Origin: Heyndrickxia vini
Lineage (GTDB): Bacteria; Bacillota; Bacilli; Bacillales; Bacillaceae_C
Length of the DNA stretch: 64,000 bases
Direction of reading: 5' to 3'
Assembly: GCF_016772275.1 (NCBI RefSeq)
Contig: NZ_CP065425.1
Span: 2,386,653 to 2,450,652 of the forward strand
The notes beneath the pieces are model-generated. The model saw nothing but the letters and a program-made list of their open reading frames with translations, was not told the DNA's origin and ran no database searches. A program made the translations under genes and the position numbers. Of the stretch, positions 9,482 through 19,290 are shown piece by piece. Positions within the stretch are counted from its first letter, which is position 1; each line of letters opens with the position of its first letter.

Positions 9482-9511
9482 ATTATATACATGTATTTTT
9501 ATTCATGTCAA
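9482..9511 (-). promoter_or_regulatory. argG promoter with ARG box (ArgR/AhrC site)
   Basis: On the minus strand TTGACA (9511-9506), an 18-base spacer and TATAAT (9487-9482) form a near-consensus sigma-A promoter. The spacer holds CATGAATAAAAATACATG (9507-9490), very close to the ARG box consensus CATGAATAAAAATTCAAG of B. subtilis AhrC. Binding would repress argGH when arginine is plentiful. The preceding gene argF ends in a weak AT-only hairpin (about 9513-9537). Confidence 0.85.
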
Positions 9512-9529
9512 TCAAAAAAATAGAAATGA

Positions 9530-10513
9530 CTATTCTTTTTGTAAAGTATCTCCCATTAATACTTTTAATATCGCTTTTTGAGCATGAAGTCGATTTTCCG
9601 CTTCGTCAAATACAACTGAATGTGGTCCATCAATTATTTTCGCAGCTACTTCTTCTCCTCGATGTGCGGGTAGGCAATGAAGAAAAATAAAATTTTTATT
9701 CGCATATTTGCATAAGTTCTCATTTATTTGATATGATTTAAAATCATTTAATCGTTGGTTACTTTCTTTTTCCTGCCCCATGCTTGCAAACACATCTGTG
9801 ACAACAATATCTGCGTTTTTCATCATTTTGACGGGATTAGAATCAATTTCAATGGTCGATCCCCACTTTTTAGCATCTATGTTTGCCTTATTAACAATAT
9901 TTTTATTCGGTTCATAACCATCTGGGGTAGCTATCGCAATATTCATCCCAACTTTAGAGGCGCCTTCTATTAATGAATGACACATATTGTTATTTCCGTC
10001 TCCGACAAAGCACATTTTTAACCCTGTTAGCTTCCCTTTATGTTCATAAATCGTTAATAAATCAGCCATTACTTGTGTAGGGTGATGCATATTCGTCAAG
10101 CCATTTATGACCGGGACTGATGAATGCTGAGCAAAGGTTTCAATCATTTCATGTTCAAATGTTCGAATCATTAATCCGTCTACATATCTAGAAAGTACCT
10201 TTGCTGTATCTTCGATAGTTTCTCCTCTGCCAAGTTGAATATCTTTAGAACTGAGAAAAATGGCATGGCCACCAAGTTGCAGCATCCCTACTTCAAATGA
10301 AACTCGGGTACGTGTTGAAGCCTTTTCAAATATCATTCCGAGTACCTTACCATTTAAAACGGAACTCGTTACGCCCGACTTTTGCTCTTTTTTTAATTTA
10401 ACAGCCTCTTTCATAAGGAAAAAAATCTCATCACTTGATAGATCTCCAATAGTCAAAAAATGGTCGCTATTGATTTTCTTTATTTGTTGTTCAAATGGAA
10501 TAACACCGTGCAT
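9530..10513 (-). CDS. argF: Ornithine carbamoyltransferase
   Basis: Makes citrulline from ornithine and carbamoyl phosphate. The carbamoyl-phosphate motif STRTR near residue 58, HPTQ near residue 145 and the ornithine-loop motif HCLPAHR near residue 280 are all present. The 327 residues are slightly longer than usual because of an N-terminal stretch of about 12 residues (MHGVIPFEQQIKK). The ribosome site AAGGAAG precedes the ATG. It follows carB by 18 bases, so it takes its carbamoyl phosphate from the enzyme encoded immediately upstream. Confidence 0.96.
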   Translation of the reverse strand: MHGVIPFEQQIKKINSDHFLTIGDLSSDEIFFLMKEAVKLKKEQKSGVTSSVLNGKVLGMIFEKASTRTRVSFEVGMLQLGGHAIFLSSKDIQLGRGETIEDTAKVLSRYVDGLMIRTFEHEMIETFAQHSSVPVINGLTNMHHPTQVMADLLTIYEHKGKLTGLKMCFVGDGNNNMCHSLIEGASKVGMNIAIATPDGYEPNKNIVNKANIDAKKWGSTIEIDSNPVKMMKNADIVVTDVFASMGQEKESNQRLNDFKSYQINENLCKYANKNFIFLHCLPAHRGEEVAAKIIDGPHSVVFDEAENRLHAQKAILKVLMGDTLQKE

Positions 10514-10531
10514 TTTCTATCTTCCTTCCCA

Positions 10532-13500
10532 TTATTTATTCACATTGCTGTATTTATAATCATTCAATGATTTCACTGTGACTTGCTTAGTTTCTTTTAA
10601 AGGTACAATCGATTTGAAAGTATCTAAAGAAGTGAAAAGTGGAATGTCATGTTTTAGTGCAAGCTCTCTTATAAAGCTTCCTAATTTTTCTTTGTCCCCC
10701 CCTTTTGTAGGTAGGATAACGGCACCAGCAAATTTTTCTTTTTCAAATGCATTACTTACCCTTTGTTTTTCTTTCTCAACTGAAACTGCCGTTATCCCAT
10801 TTTCATTTAAACTTCTTGCCGTCCCTTCAGTTGCATATATTTTGCAGTGAATCGTTTTTATGAATTGTATAAAATCCTCCTTTTCCCGATCATTGATTGA
10901 GCAAAAAATAGCATTCCATTCCATGCCATGCTTATTCACCGCTTTATTTAATGCTTCTTCATAAGTATCTCCTATTCCTAGTATTTCCCCAGTTGACTTC
11001 ATTTCTGGTCCTAATATCGGGTCAACTTCTTGTAACTTCCTAAAAGAAAAGATGGGTGCTTTAATGGATGTAAATTTCGCCTCTGACGCAATTCCAGTTT
11101 GTTCTAAAGACTGGCCAAGTTGGACGGATATCCCAATATCAATAATTGGAACACCAGTAATTTTACTTAAAATTGGCACAGTTCTTGAAGCACGTGGATT
11201 CACTTCTAAACAATATATTTGATTTTGATGGATGACAAACTGGATGTTAGCGACTCCAATGACTCCAGCTTCTCTACATATTTTTTTTGTATAATAAAGT
11301 AAAAGTTGTTTTTCGCTAGTAGACAACGTTTTTGGTGGGTATACACTTATGCTATCCCCGGAATGGACACCGGCTTTTTCAATATGTTCAAATATACCTG
11401 GGATAAAGACATCATTCCCATCACTTATACAGTCCAGTTCACATTCCAAACCAGGGAGGTACTGATCAACTACTAACGGCCAGATTCGTTCATCCGCATA
11501 TGTCAAGGATGACAAATAGTTCTCCAACTCTTCTTCCTTATAAAGAATCGACATGGATTGGCCACCAATCACAAAGGAGGGACGAATTAATACAGGATAG
11601 CCTATATGATTTGCAACATTTTTAACCATTTCATTGCTAAAGGCAATTTCTCCTTTAATATGAGGTATGTTCAATTTATTTAGTAGTTGATAAAACTGCT
11701 GCCGATCTTCTAATATATCAATCGATTCTAATGAAGTTCCAAAAATTTCAACTCCTGCATTTACAAGTTCAGCTGCTAAATTTATCGCTGTCTGTCCGCC
11801 AAATTGAATAAAAACACCATCGGGTTTTTCTTTTTCAATGATATGAAGTACATCTTCAAAGGTAATCGGCTCAAAGTATAATTTATCGGCTACCGAATAG
11901 TCTGTACTGACCGTTTCGGGATTATTATTAACAACAATCGTTTCATATCCTTGTTTTTTTAATGCCAAAATTGCATGTACACAACAATAATCAAACTCAA
12001 TTCCTTGGCTGATACGAATAGGGCCGGATCCAATAATTAAAGCCTTTTTCTTATTAGTTACATCTACTTCATCCATCCCATTCCAAGTTGAATAATAGTA
12101 CGGAGTTTGAGCCTCAAATTCTCCTGCACAAGTATCGACCAATTTATAGGATGGAACAAGATGATTCTCTTTTCTTTTTTGCTTTATTTGTTGTTCTTCG
12201 CACTTCAGAAGTGAACTAATATATTTGTCACTCATATTCATTTTCTTTGCTTTTTCCAATTGTTCAATCGGAATCTCATCAATCGTATATTGGTTCATTG
12301 TTTGTTCAAAATTAATCATGCCTTTCAATTTGTTCAAAAACCAATAATCTATTTTTGTAGAATCGTATAGTTCGTTCATCGGTATTCCTTTTCTAATAGC
12401 TTTAGCAATGGCAAATAAACGGAGATCTGTTGGTTCATCTATATAATGTTTTAATTGTTCATCCGTACATTGTTCGACATAAGGGTGTGAAAGACCATCC
12501 ACATTATATTCGATTGAGCGCAATGCTTTATTTAAAGCTCCTTCAAATGTACGGTCAATTGCCATTGTTTCTCCTGTTGCTTTCATTTGCGTCCCTAGTT
12601 GTCTATTAGCTTCGGAAAATTTGTCAAATGGAAAACGCGGTAGTTTCACAACAATATAGTCTAGTGCAGGCTCGAATGAAGCATATGTTGTTCCCGTCAC
12701 TGGATTTATAATCTCATCTAAGTGATAGCCAATTGCACATTTTGTTGCAATTCTGGCAATAGGGTAACCGGTTGCTTTTGAAGCGAGTGCGGATGAACGA
12801 CTAACCCTAGGGTTGACTTCTATAATATAGTATTGATTGGATTTCGGATCCAAAGCAAATTGGATATTACACCCGCCAATCACTCCCAGTGCACGAATAA
12901 CTTTTAATGAGGCATTACGAAGAACTTGATATTGTACGTCTGATAGTGTCTGTGATGGTGCAACAACAATTGAATCTCCCGTATGTACTCCGACTGGATC
13001 AAAGTTTTCCATATTACATACAATAATACAAGTATCATTAGCATCCCTTACAACCTCATATTCTATTTCTTTCCACCCTTTAATACTTGTTTCTACTAGA
13101 ACTTGGTTGATTGGACTAAGTGTTAAACCTTTTTGCAAAACAGGAATTAGTTCTTCAAAGCTATTTGCGAATCCACCGCCTGCACCTCCTAATGTATAGG
13201 CTGGGCGGATTATAACCGGAAATCCTATCTTTTCAACAAACTTTATGCCCTCTTCTACATGGTGAACAATCATTGATTCAGGAATAGGCTCATTTATTTG
13301 AAGCATTAATTCCCTAAATTTTTCACGATCTTCTCCCTTTTGGATTGAATCTACAGATGTACCTAGTAATGTCACATTATATTTTTCAAAAATATTCTTT
13401 TCATGAAGTTTAACGGTAATATTTAATCCTGTTTGTCCGCCAAGTGTGCCAATAACACCATCTGGTTTTTCAATTTTAATAATTTCCTCTACTGTTTCCA

Positions 13501-13711
13501 CAGTAATTGGTTCGATATAAATTCTATCTGCAATTTGCTCATCAGTCATGATTGTTGCTGGATTACTGTTTAACAATACAACTTCAATACCTTCTTCTTT
13601 TAATGCGAGACAACTTTGCGTCCCTGCATAATCAAATTCAGCTGCTTGCCCAATCACAATTGGACCGGATCCGATAACAAGAACTTTTTTTATATTTTTA
13701 TTGTAAGGCAT
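10532..13711 (-). CDS. carB: Carbamoyl-phosphate synthase large subunit, arginine-linked
   Basis: Large subunit of 1059 residues that makes carbamoyl phosphate from bicarbonate, ammonia and two ATP. The two homologous ATP-grasp halves are both visible: GSGPIVIGQAAEFDYAGTQ begins the first and GSGPIRISQGIEFDYCCVH the second near residue 545. The C-terminal 120 residues are the MGS-like regulatory domain. The start at 13711 overlaps the end of carA by 14 bases and has GGGAG upstream, which suggests translational coupling; a longer frame to 13759 lies wholly inside carA. Its place in the arg operon, next to argF, marks it as the arginine-dedicated enzyme (carB/cpaB), distinct from a pyrimidine pyrAB copy. 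Confidence 0.96.
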   Translation of the reverse strand: MPYNKNIKKVLVIGSGPIVIGQAAEFDYAGTQSCLALKEEGIEVVLLNSNPATIMTDEQIADRIYIEPITVETVEEIIKIEKPDGVIGTLGGQTGLNITVKLHEKNIFEKYNVTLLGTSVDSIQKGEDREKFRELMLQINEPIPESMIVHHVEEGIKFVEKIGFPVIIRPAYTLGGAGGGFANSFEELIPVLQKGLTLSPINQVLVETSIKGWKEIEYEVVRDANDTCIIVCNMENFDPVGVHTGDSIVVAPSQTLSDVQYQVLRNASLKVIRALGVIGGCNIQFALDPKSNQYYIIEVNPRVSRSSALASKATGYPIARIATKCAIGYHLDEIINPVTGTTYASFEPALDYIVVKLPRFPFDKFSEANRQLGTQMKATGETMAIDRTFEGALNKALRSIEYNVDGLSHPYVEQCTDEQLKHYIDEPTDLRLFAIAKAIRKGIPMNELYDSTKIDYWFLNKLKGMINFEQTMNQYTIDEIPIEQLEKAKKMNMSDKYISSLLKCEEQQIKQKRKENHLVPSYKLVDTCAGEFEAQTPYYYSTWNGMDEVDVTNKKKALIIGSGPIRISQGIEFDYCCVHAILALKKQGYETIVVNNNPETVSTDYSVADKLYFEPITFEDVLHIIEKEKPDGVFIQFGGQTAINLAAELVNAGVEIFGTSLESIDILEDRQQFYQLLNKLNIPHIKGEIAFSNEMVKNVANHIGYPVLIRPSFVIGGQSMSILYKEEELENYLSSLTYADERIWPLVVDQYLPGLECELDCISDGNDVFIPGIFEHIEKAGVHSGDSISVYPPKTLSTSEKQLLLYYTKKICREAGVIGVANIQFVIHQNQIYCLEVNPRASRTVPILSKITGVPIIDIGISVQLGQSLEQTGIASEAKFTSIKAPIFSFRKLQEVDPILGPEMKSTGEILGIGDTYEEALNKAVNKHGMEWNAIFCSINDREKEDFIQFIKTIHCKIYATEGTARSLNENGITAVSVEKEKQRVSNAFEKEKFAGAVILPTKGGDKEKLGSFIRELALKHDIPLFTSLDTFKSIVPLKETKQVTVKSLNDYKYSNVNK

Positions 13712-14774
13712 ACTGCATAACTCCCATTTTTTGTTTAAGTAAATTGATGTATTTTTCAAAGATATATTCAGTATCCATAGGACCGGGATGGGCCTCAGGA
13801 TGAAACTGTACAGTTATAATTGGTAGCTGGCGATGCTCTAACCCTTCAATCGTTCCATCATTTATATGTTTGAAAGTGACGATAAACTGTTGTTCATCAA
13901 TCGTTTCATCTATAACAACATATCCATGATTTTGCGAAGTAATAAAAACTTTACCTGTTGTCATATCTTTCACTGGATGATTTCCACCACGATGTCCGAA
14001 AAGAAGTTTTTTCGTTTTAGCTCCATATGCTAATGCGATTAATTGGTGGCCCAAACAAATTCCAAGGGTCGGAAATTTTTGCGTGATCACTTTTATTTTT
14101 TTCAATTGATTACTCACTGCAATTGGATCTCCAGGTCCATTACTAATCACTATTCCATCCGGATTTAAGCTGTATACTTTCTCTAGTGGAACATCATATG
14201 GAACGACTGTTACCTTACAATGGGAATCTAGCAAGTAATGTAATATAGATTTTTTGAAACCAAAATCCATAAGCATAACATGAGGGCCATTGTTTTCATA
14301 TGTTCGAATTTCTTTAGAAGTTACATGATCAACAAGTTGTGTGTCGTTTAAAAACGTGTTGTGTTTCACTTTTTTTGAGGAAATAATTCCTTTAACCGTT
14401 CCTTTTTTCCGAATGGTTTTCACTAATTCTCTCGTATCCACATTCGTTAAACATGGGATATGATGTTTCTGCAATATATTTTCGGCACTATTTGTTAGGG
14501 TAAAATGACTTGGCTGACTACAAAATTCACTTGTAATCATTGCCTTCACATGTGGGATATGACTTTCACTATCATTCTCGTTCACTCCATAATTTCCGAT
14601 TAACGGATAAGTAAACACAACAATTTGGCCTGCATATGACGGATCAGTCATAATCTCTTGGTAACCTGTCATACTCGTGTTAAAAACCACTTCCCCACAA
14701 ACTTCGGTAGCATTTCCAATAAGTTCCCCTTCAAAGGTTTCTCCTGTTTCGAGAGTTAAATAACCAGATATCAT
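13698..14774 (-). CDS. carA: Carbamoyl-phosphate synthase small subunit, arginine-linked
   Basis: Glutaminase subunit of 358 residues that feeds ammonia to CarB. The N-terminal CPSase domain begins GYLTLETGETFEG. The C-terminal class I amidotransferase has the SNGPGDP motif, the nucleophile Cys in GICLGHQL near residue 240 and the HPEAHPGP catalytic His-Glu. The ribosome site GGAGGGG precedes the ATG, six bases after argD ends. Overlap with carB indicates coupled synthesis of the two subunits. Confidence 0.96.
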   Translation of the reverse strand: MISGYLTLETGETFEGELIGNATEVCGEVVFNTSMTGYQEIMTDPSYAGQIVVFTYPLIGNYGVNENDSESHIPHVKAMITSEFCSQPSHFTLTNSAENILQKHHIPCLTNVDTRELVKTIRKKGTVKGIISSKKVKHNTFLNDTQLVDHVTSKEIRTYENNGPHVMLMDFGFKKSILHYLLDSHCKVTVVPYDVPLEKVYSLNPDGIVISNGPGDPIAVSNQLKKIKVITQKFPTLGICLGHQLIALAYGAKTKKLLFGHRGGNHPVKDMTTGKVFITSQNHGYVVIDETIDEQQFIVTFKHINDGTIEGLEHRQLPIITVQFHPEAHPGPMDTEYIFEKYINLLKQKMGVMQYALQ

Positions 14775-14779
14775 TTATT

Positions 14780-15970
14780 TCACCCCTCCATTTCATACAA
14801 AATTTTGTTAAAGATGTTTATGAACTGATCAACTTCTTCTTTCGTCATTGTTAATGGAGGAAGTAATCTGATTACATTTTGACCAGCCGTTAAGATAAGA
14901 ACTCCTTCCTTCCGGGCCGCTTCTACAAATTGATTGGCATCACGATCCACAATAATCCCAATCAGTAATCCTTTTCCTTGAATGGCTTTAATAGTTGGAT
15001 GGGCTTCTTTCAAGTGATTTAATTCATCCCATAAATAGGTAATCAGTTCATTGTTTTTAGAAATTATATTGCTGATTAAAAATTGTACCGTTGCCAATCC
15101 TGCTGCAGCTGCTAATGGATTTCCACCGAATGTACTTCCGTGTGTACCCGGTATAAATGCTTTTGCAATTGAACTTTTCGCAAGCATAGCACCTATCGGG
15201 AAACCAGATCCTAGCCCTTTTGCTAGTGTAACAATGTCTGGTTCAAAGTCGTATTGTTCATAGGCAAACATCGTTCCTGTCCGCCCCATTCCTGTTTGAA
15301 CTTCATCAACGATAAGTAAAATATTGTTCTTCTTACAAACCGCTACAAGTTCCTCTACCCATTCTTTATTCGCTGGTATGACGCCGCCTTCACCTTGAAC
15401 AAGCTCAAGCATAACGGCAATGGGACAAATAGTTTCGATTTTTTTCAGATCTTGCACATGATTATAAGTAAGATAATGAAAACCTGGCATTAATGGGATA
15501 AATCCTTTTTGTACCTTTTCTTGCCCAGTAGCCGATAAGGTAGCGAGGGTTCTACCATGAAACGATTGTTTAAAAGTTACAATAACCGGTGATCCATTTT
15601 TCTTTAAATTGTGCGCATAAATTCTTGCTAGTTTAATAGCTGCCTCATTAGCTTCTGCACCACTATTACAGAAAAACACTTGATCCAAACAGCTTATTTC
15701 CGTTAAAAATGAGGCCAATTTCTCTTGGACATGAATATGATATAAATTTGAACAATGCCATAACATATCTAATTGTTCTTTTAATGCCTTTTTCACTGTA
15801 TCCGGCACGTGACCAAGGTTGCATGTAGCAATTCCCGAAGTAAAATCTAAGTATTTATCCCCATTCATATCCCAAACATAGCTGCCTTTTCCTTTTTGTA
15901 AATGAATAGGCGCTCGTTGATACGTATTCATAACTGGAGTAATTATAGGATCCAAGACACTATTTAACAT
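14780..15970 (-). CDS. argD: Acetylornithine aminotransferase
   Basis: PLP enzyme of 396 residues that transaminates N-acetylglutamate semialdehyde to N-acetylornithine. The PLP-binding Lys lies in TLAKGLGSGFPIGAM near residue 250; NSGAEANEAAIKLAR and VDEVQTGMGRTG, which bind the cofactor, are intact. It overlaps the end of argB by seven bases. Class III aminotransferases are broad, but the operon setting makes the arginine role secure. Confidence 0.95.
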   Translation of the reverse strand: MLNSVLDPIITPVMNTYQRAPIHLQKGKGSYVWDMNGDKYLDFTSGIATCNLGHVPDTVKKALKEQLDMLWHCSNLYHIHVQEKLASFLTEISCLDQVFFCNSGAEANEAAIKLARIYAHNLKKNGSPVIVTFKQSFHGRTLATLSATGQEKVQKGFIPLMPGFHYLTYNHVQDLKKIETICPIAVMLELVQGEGGVIPANKEWVEELVAVCKKNNILLIVDEVQTGMGRTGTMFAYEQYDFEPDIVTLAKGLGSGFPIGAMLAKSSIAKAFIPGTHGSTFGGNPLAAAAGLATVQFLISNIISKNNELITYLWDELNHLKEAHPTIKAIQGKGLLIGIIVDRDANQFVEAARKEGVLILTAGQNVIRLLPPLTMTKEEVDQFINIFNKILYEMEG

Positions 15971-16746
15971 GTGATTCCCTCCAAAAATTTAGTACCAATC
16001 ATCTCACCGTTTACTAACTTCAGTAATGCATTGTCATCCATGCCATTAATTATCGAAACTTCTTTCACTCCGGAGCGTAAACATTCAATGGCTGCATTCA
16101 CTTTAGGAATCATGCCGCCGGTTATCAATTGGTTGGAAATCATGTTTTCAGCCTCTAAGCTTTGTATATGATGAAGGATTTTACCTTCTTTAATTACTCC
16201 GGCTACATTCGTTACCATACATAATGATGCATTGATTTCCCTTGCAATAGCAGCTGCAGCGGCATCTCCATTAATATTCCAATGTTGTCCGTTTCGTCCA
16301 ATAGCAATAGGAGAAATAACTGGAATGACATGTTCATCTAGTAATTTATCTAATAAACGCTTTTTTACAGAAACGACCTCTCCGACAAAGCCAAGTTCAT
16401 GATGTTCTCCGAATTGTTTTGCCTCTAAGAGCATGCCATCAACGCCACTAAGTCCGATAGACTCCCCACCATTTGCAATAATATTCCGAACAATCGTTTT
16501 ATTAGATGAACCCGACAAGACCATTTCAACGACCCTTAAAACATCCTTTGAGGTAACGCGGATTCCATTAATAAATCTTGTTTCAATATCCATCTTCTTA
16601 AGAAGTTTGGTGATATCCGGTCCCCCACCATGAACAATGATTGGTTTTATCTTTTCACTTTTCATAATGTCAACGATGTTCGAATAAAAAGAACTTGAAA
16701 TGTTCTCCAGTACACTTCCTCCACATTTAATAACAATATAGGACAA
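15964..16746 (-). CDS. argB: Acetylglutamate kinase
   Basis: Phosphorylates N-acetylglutamate. It belongs to the amino acid kinase family: VIKCGGSVLE at the N-terminus (phosphate-binding Lys and Gly), VHGGGPDI near residue 40, and NINGDAAAAAIA near residue 157, which binds ATP and substrate. The 260 residues match the short, usually arginine-insensitive form found with ArgJ. It starts at TTG with AAGGAG ten bases upstream. It lies 23 bases after argJ. Confidence 0.95.
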   Translation of the reverse strand: MSYIVIKCGGSVLENISSSFYSNIVDIMKSEKIKPIIVHGGGPDITKLLKKMDIETRFINGIRVTSKDVLRVVEMVLSGSSNKTIVRNIIANGGESIGLSGVDGMLLEAKQFGEHHELGFVGEVVSVKKRLLDKLLDEHVIPVISPIAIGRNGQHWNINGDAAAAAIAREINASLCMVTNVAGVIKEGKILHHIQSLEAENMISNQLITGGMIPKVNAAIECLRSGVKEVSIINGMDDNALLKLVNGEMIGTKFLEGITC

Positions 16747-16769
16747 TCTTCACCAGCTCCTTCACAAGC

Positions 16770-18017
16770 TTACGTTCGATAAGATGCATTGATTTTGACG
16801 TAGTCGTACGTTAAATCACATCCCCAAGCAACCGCATTTCCACTAGCAGCAGATAAATCCACAAAAATTTGAATCGTTTCATTCTGTTGCAAATAATTTG
16901 TTGCCTCTTTTTCAGAAAATGGATAAGGAATTCCGTTTTCCAATAATTTAATGGCTCCTAATGATACATTTACCTGTGAGGTATTCAGTTCTACTCCGCT
17001 ATATCCAATGGCTGCTACAATTCTCCCCCAATTGGGGTCTTCACCATAAATTGCTGTTTTAACAAGATTTGAACCAACAATTGCTTTCGCAACCTTTTTG
17101 GCATCTTGATCCGATTCGGCACCTTCAACCTGTACCTCGATTAATTTTGTTGCTCCTTCCCCATCCTTTGCTATTTGCTTTGCCAATGATTGACAAACCA
17201 AATTCAAGCTTTGTTCAAAGACATTCCATTCAGGATGTTGTGGCGTTAATTCCATATTCTCCACTTTGCCATTGGCCAATATTAGAACCATATCATTTGT
17301 ACTTGTATCACCATCTACCGTTATCATATTAAACGTTTCATTCGTTACATTTTTTAATGCTTGGTGAAGCGCATCCGGTTGAACACATGCATCTGTAGTA
17401 ATAAACGCCAACATCGTTCCCATTTTAGGATGGATCATTCCTGAACCTTTCGCTGCACCTCCAATCGTCACAACTTTTCCGCTAATTTCAAGTTTTATAC
17501 ATGCATGCTTAGTGAATGTATCAGTGGTTAATATCGCCTGTTCGAATTCGTCTGCATTGTTTTGTTGATAACAATCAGTTATATTTAATATCCCTTTTTC
17601 TATTTTCTCCATAGGCAATTGTTCACCAATTATTCCAGTAGAACTCACTGCTATTAATTGTTCCGGTACATCAATTTGTTCTGCAAACATTCCCCTCATA
17701 CGTAAGGCATTTTGCAAACCTTCTTCACCCGTACATGCATTTGCATTTCCTGAGTTAACAATGACACCTTGTATTTTCCCTCCAGATTTAAGACTATCTT
17801 GCGTCACTTTTAATGGTGGAGCTTGAAATAGATTTGATGTGTATACTGCTGCAGCAGTTGCTGGAACCTCTGAGTAAATCCATGCTAAATCTAATCTTTT
17901 ACGCTTAATCCCACAAAATAACCCACCTGCAAAAAACCCAAGAGGTGATGTAATATTTCCCTCTATTAATCTATCTATGTTTCCATTAAGCACTCCCACT
18001 TGCTGAACACTATTCAT
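16770..18017 (-). CDS. argJ: Bifunctional glutamate N-acetyltransferase/ornithine acetyltransferase
   Basis: Transfers the acetyl group from N-acetylornithine back to glutamate, making the pathway cyclic, and in many bacilli also uses acetyl-CoA. The precursor cleaves itself before the Thr of the DGEGATKLIEV motif near residue 200, which is intact, so mature alpha and beta chains should form. The 415 residues are normal. The ribosome site GGGGG precedes the ATG, 14 bases after argC. No argA or argE is needed in this arrangement. Confidence 0.95.
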   Translation of the reverse strand: MNSVQQVGVLNGNIDRLIEGNITSPLGFFAGGLFCGIKRKRLDLAWIYSEVPATAAAVYTSNLFQAPPLKVTQDSLKSGGKIQGVIVNSGNANACTGEEGLQNALRMRGMFAEQIDVPEQLIAVSSTGIIGEQLPMEKIEKGILNITDCYQQNNADEFEQAILTTDTFTKHACIKLEISGKVVTIGGAAKGSGMIHPKMGTMLAFITTDACVQPDALHQALKNVTNETFNMITVDGDTSTNDMVLILANGKVENMELTPQHPEWNVFEQSLNLVCQSLAKQIAKDGEGATKLIEVQVEGAESDQDAKKVAKAIVGSNLVKTAIYGEDPNWGRIVAAIGYSGVELNTSQVNVSLGAIKLLENGIPYPFSEKEATNYLQQNETIQIFVDLSAASGNAVAWGCDLTYDYVKINASYRT

Positions 18018-18031
18018 CCAAAATCCCCCTT

Positions 18032-19072
18032 TTACGGATATAACGGTACGAGTTCCAAACCTGTTTTTTCATGCCAATCATTCATTACATTCATATTTTG
18101 AATCGCTTGACCTGCTGCACCTTTAACGAGATTATCAATGGCCGAAACGATTACTAGACGGTTTGTCCTTTCATCTACCTTTAAACCAATATCACAAAAA
18201 TTGGACCCAGTTACTTCCTTCGTGGCCGGCCATTCATTTGCTGAACGGATCCGAACAAAATATTCATTTTTATATGTTTCTTTATATAAATCAATCATCT
18301 CCTGAGTTCTAATTGATTCCATTAAATCCACATAGATTGTACACATAATCCCTCTTGTCATAGGAACCAAATGGGTAGTGAAGGTTATACGTGTTTCCTC
18401 TCCACTTATTACTTTTAAGTTTTGTTCAATTTCCGGAATATGTTGGTGCAGACCAATTTTATATGCTTTCATATTTTCATTTATTTCTGCAAAAAGGTTA
18501 CCTATAGATGTATTTCTTCCTGCCCCCGAAATTCCTGATTTCCCATCAATAATGATGGATTTTGGGTCAATCCATTTTGCCTTTAATGCAGGGTATAACC
18601 CAAGAAGTGTTGCTGTTGGATAACATCCAGGGTTTGCTATTAAATGCCCATTTTTTATTTCCGAACGGAATAACTCGGTTAATCCATATGTAGCGTTTTG
18701 TAAATGCTCGTTTTTTGCTTGGGTGTTTTTATACCATTTTTCATAAAGTAGCCCATTCTTCAATCGAAAATCTCCAGACAAATCGATACATTTAATCTCC
18801 CTTTCCAGAAATAGTGGGATAATTTCCTTTGACACGCCGGATGGAGTTGCAAAGAAAAGTAAATCTACATTACGAGCAATTCCTTCAATGTCAATTTTCT
18901 CAAGGGTCATCTCATATACATTGTTTAAATGGGGATATTGCTCAGTCAGTTTACAACCTTGGGTTGAATGTGAGATGGTTTTTTCAACACTTACGCAGGG
19001 ATGTTGTTTTAATAATCGAAGTAGTTCGACACCTCCATAACCATTAGCACCTATAATTCCAACTTTCACCAT
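18032..19072 (-). CDS. argC: N-acetyl-gamma-glutamyl-phosphate reductase
   Basis: First gene of the arginine operon; reduces acetylglutamyl phosphate to the semialdehyde with NADPH. The Rossmann motif GIIGANGYGG is at the N-terminus and the active-site Cys lies in ANPGCYPTA near residue 145. The strong ribosome site GGAGGTG makes the ATG at 19072 (or the adjacent GTG) the start; an in-frame ATG four codons earlier overlaps the ribosome site. An ArgR-controlled promoter lies directly upstream. Confidence 0.95.
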   Translation of the reverse strand: MVKVGIIGANGYGGVELLRLLKQHPCVSVEKTISHSTQGCKLTEQYPHLNNVYEMTLEKIDIEGIARNVDLLFFATPSGVSKEIIPLFLEREIKCIDLSGDFRLKNGLLYEKWYKNTQAKNEHLQNATYGLTELFRSEIKNGHLIANPGCYPTATLLGLYPALKAKWIDPKSIIIDGKSGISGAGRNTSIGNLFAEINENMKAYKIGLHQHIPEIEQNLKVISGEETRITFTTHLVPMTRGIMCTIYVDLMESIRTQEMIDLYKETYKNEYFVRIRSANEWPATKEVTGSNFCDIGLKVDERTNRLVIVSAIDNLVKGAAGQAIQNMNVMNDWHEKTGLELVPLYP

Positions 19073-19096
19073 AATCACCTCCATTAATTTTGAATT

Positions 19097-19125
19097 ATTA
19101 TAACAATTGATGTATAACTATACAA
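19097..19125 (-). promoter_or_regulatory. argC operon promoter with overlapping ARG-box-like site
   Basis: Minus-strand TTGTAT (19125-19120), a 17-base spacer and TATAAT (19102-19097). A palindrome TGTATA-gt-TATACA (19124-19111) covers the -35 element and the start of the spacer, the expected place for an ArgR/AhrC repressor site. Confidence 0.8.
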
Positions 19126-19191
19126 CACTTTTCAAAAAAATAATTACATTATCCTATAAAATAATAAATATTTTAACAAACATGTATAACA

Positions 19192-19209
19192 AGTGAATAA
19201 AAATACATC
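19192..19209 (-). promoter_or_regulatory. Upstream ARG box of the argC operon
   Basis: AGTGAATAAAAATACATC closely matches the ARG box consensus and lies about 70 bases upstream of the argC promoter. Paired boxes of this kind fit cooperative AhrC hexamer binding. Confidence 0.65.
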
Positions 19210-19242
19210 AATCCGCATAATGCATTGGCGCAAAATTAAATT

Positions 19243-19285
19243 AAAAACCCCCTTAAGTTGGATTATTTGTCCAACTTAAGGGGGC
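19243..19285 (-). terminator. Terminator of the ketosynthase-like/GGDEF-EAL operon
   Basis: A 15-base perfect stem, CCCCCTTAAGTTGGA with its complement, followed on the minus strand by TTTTTAATTT. Confidence 0.9.
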
Positions 19286-19290
19286 CATTT

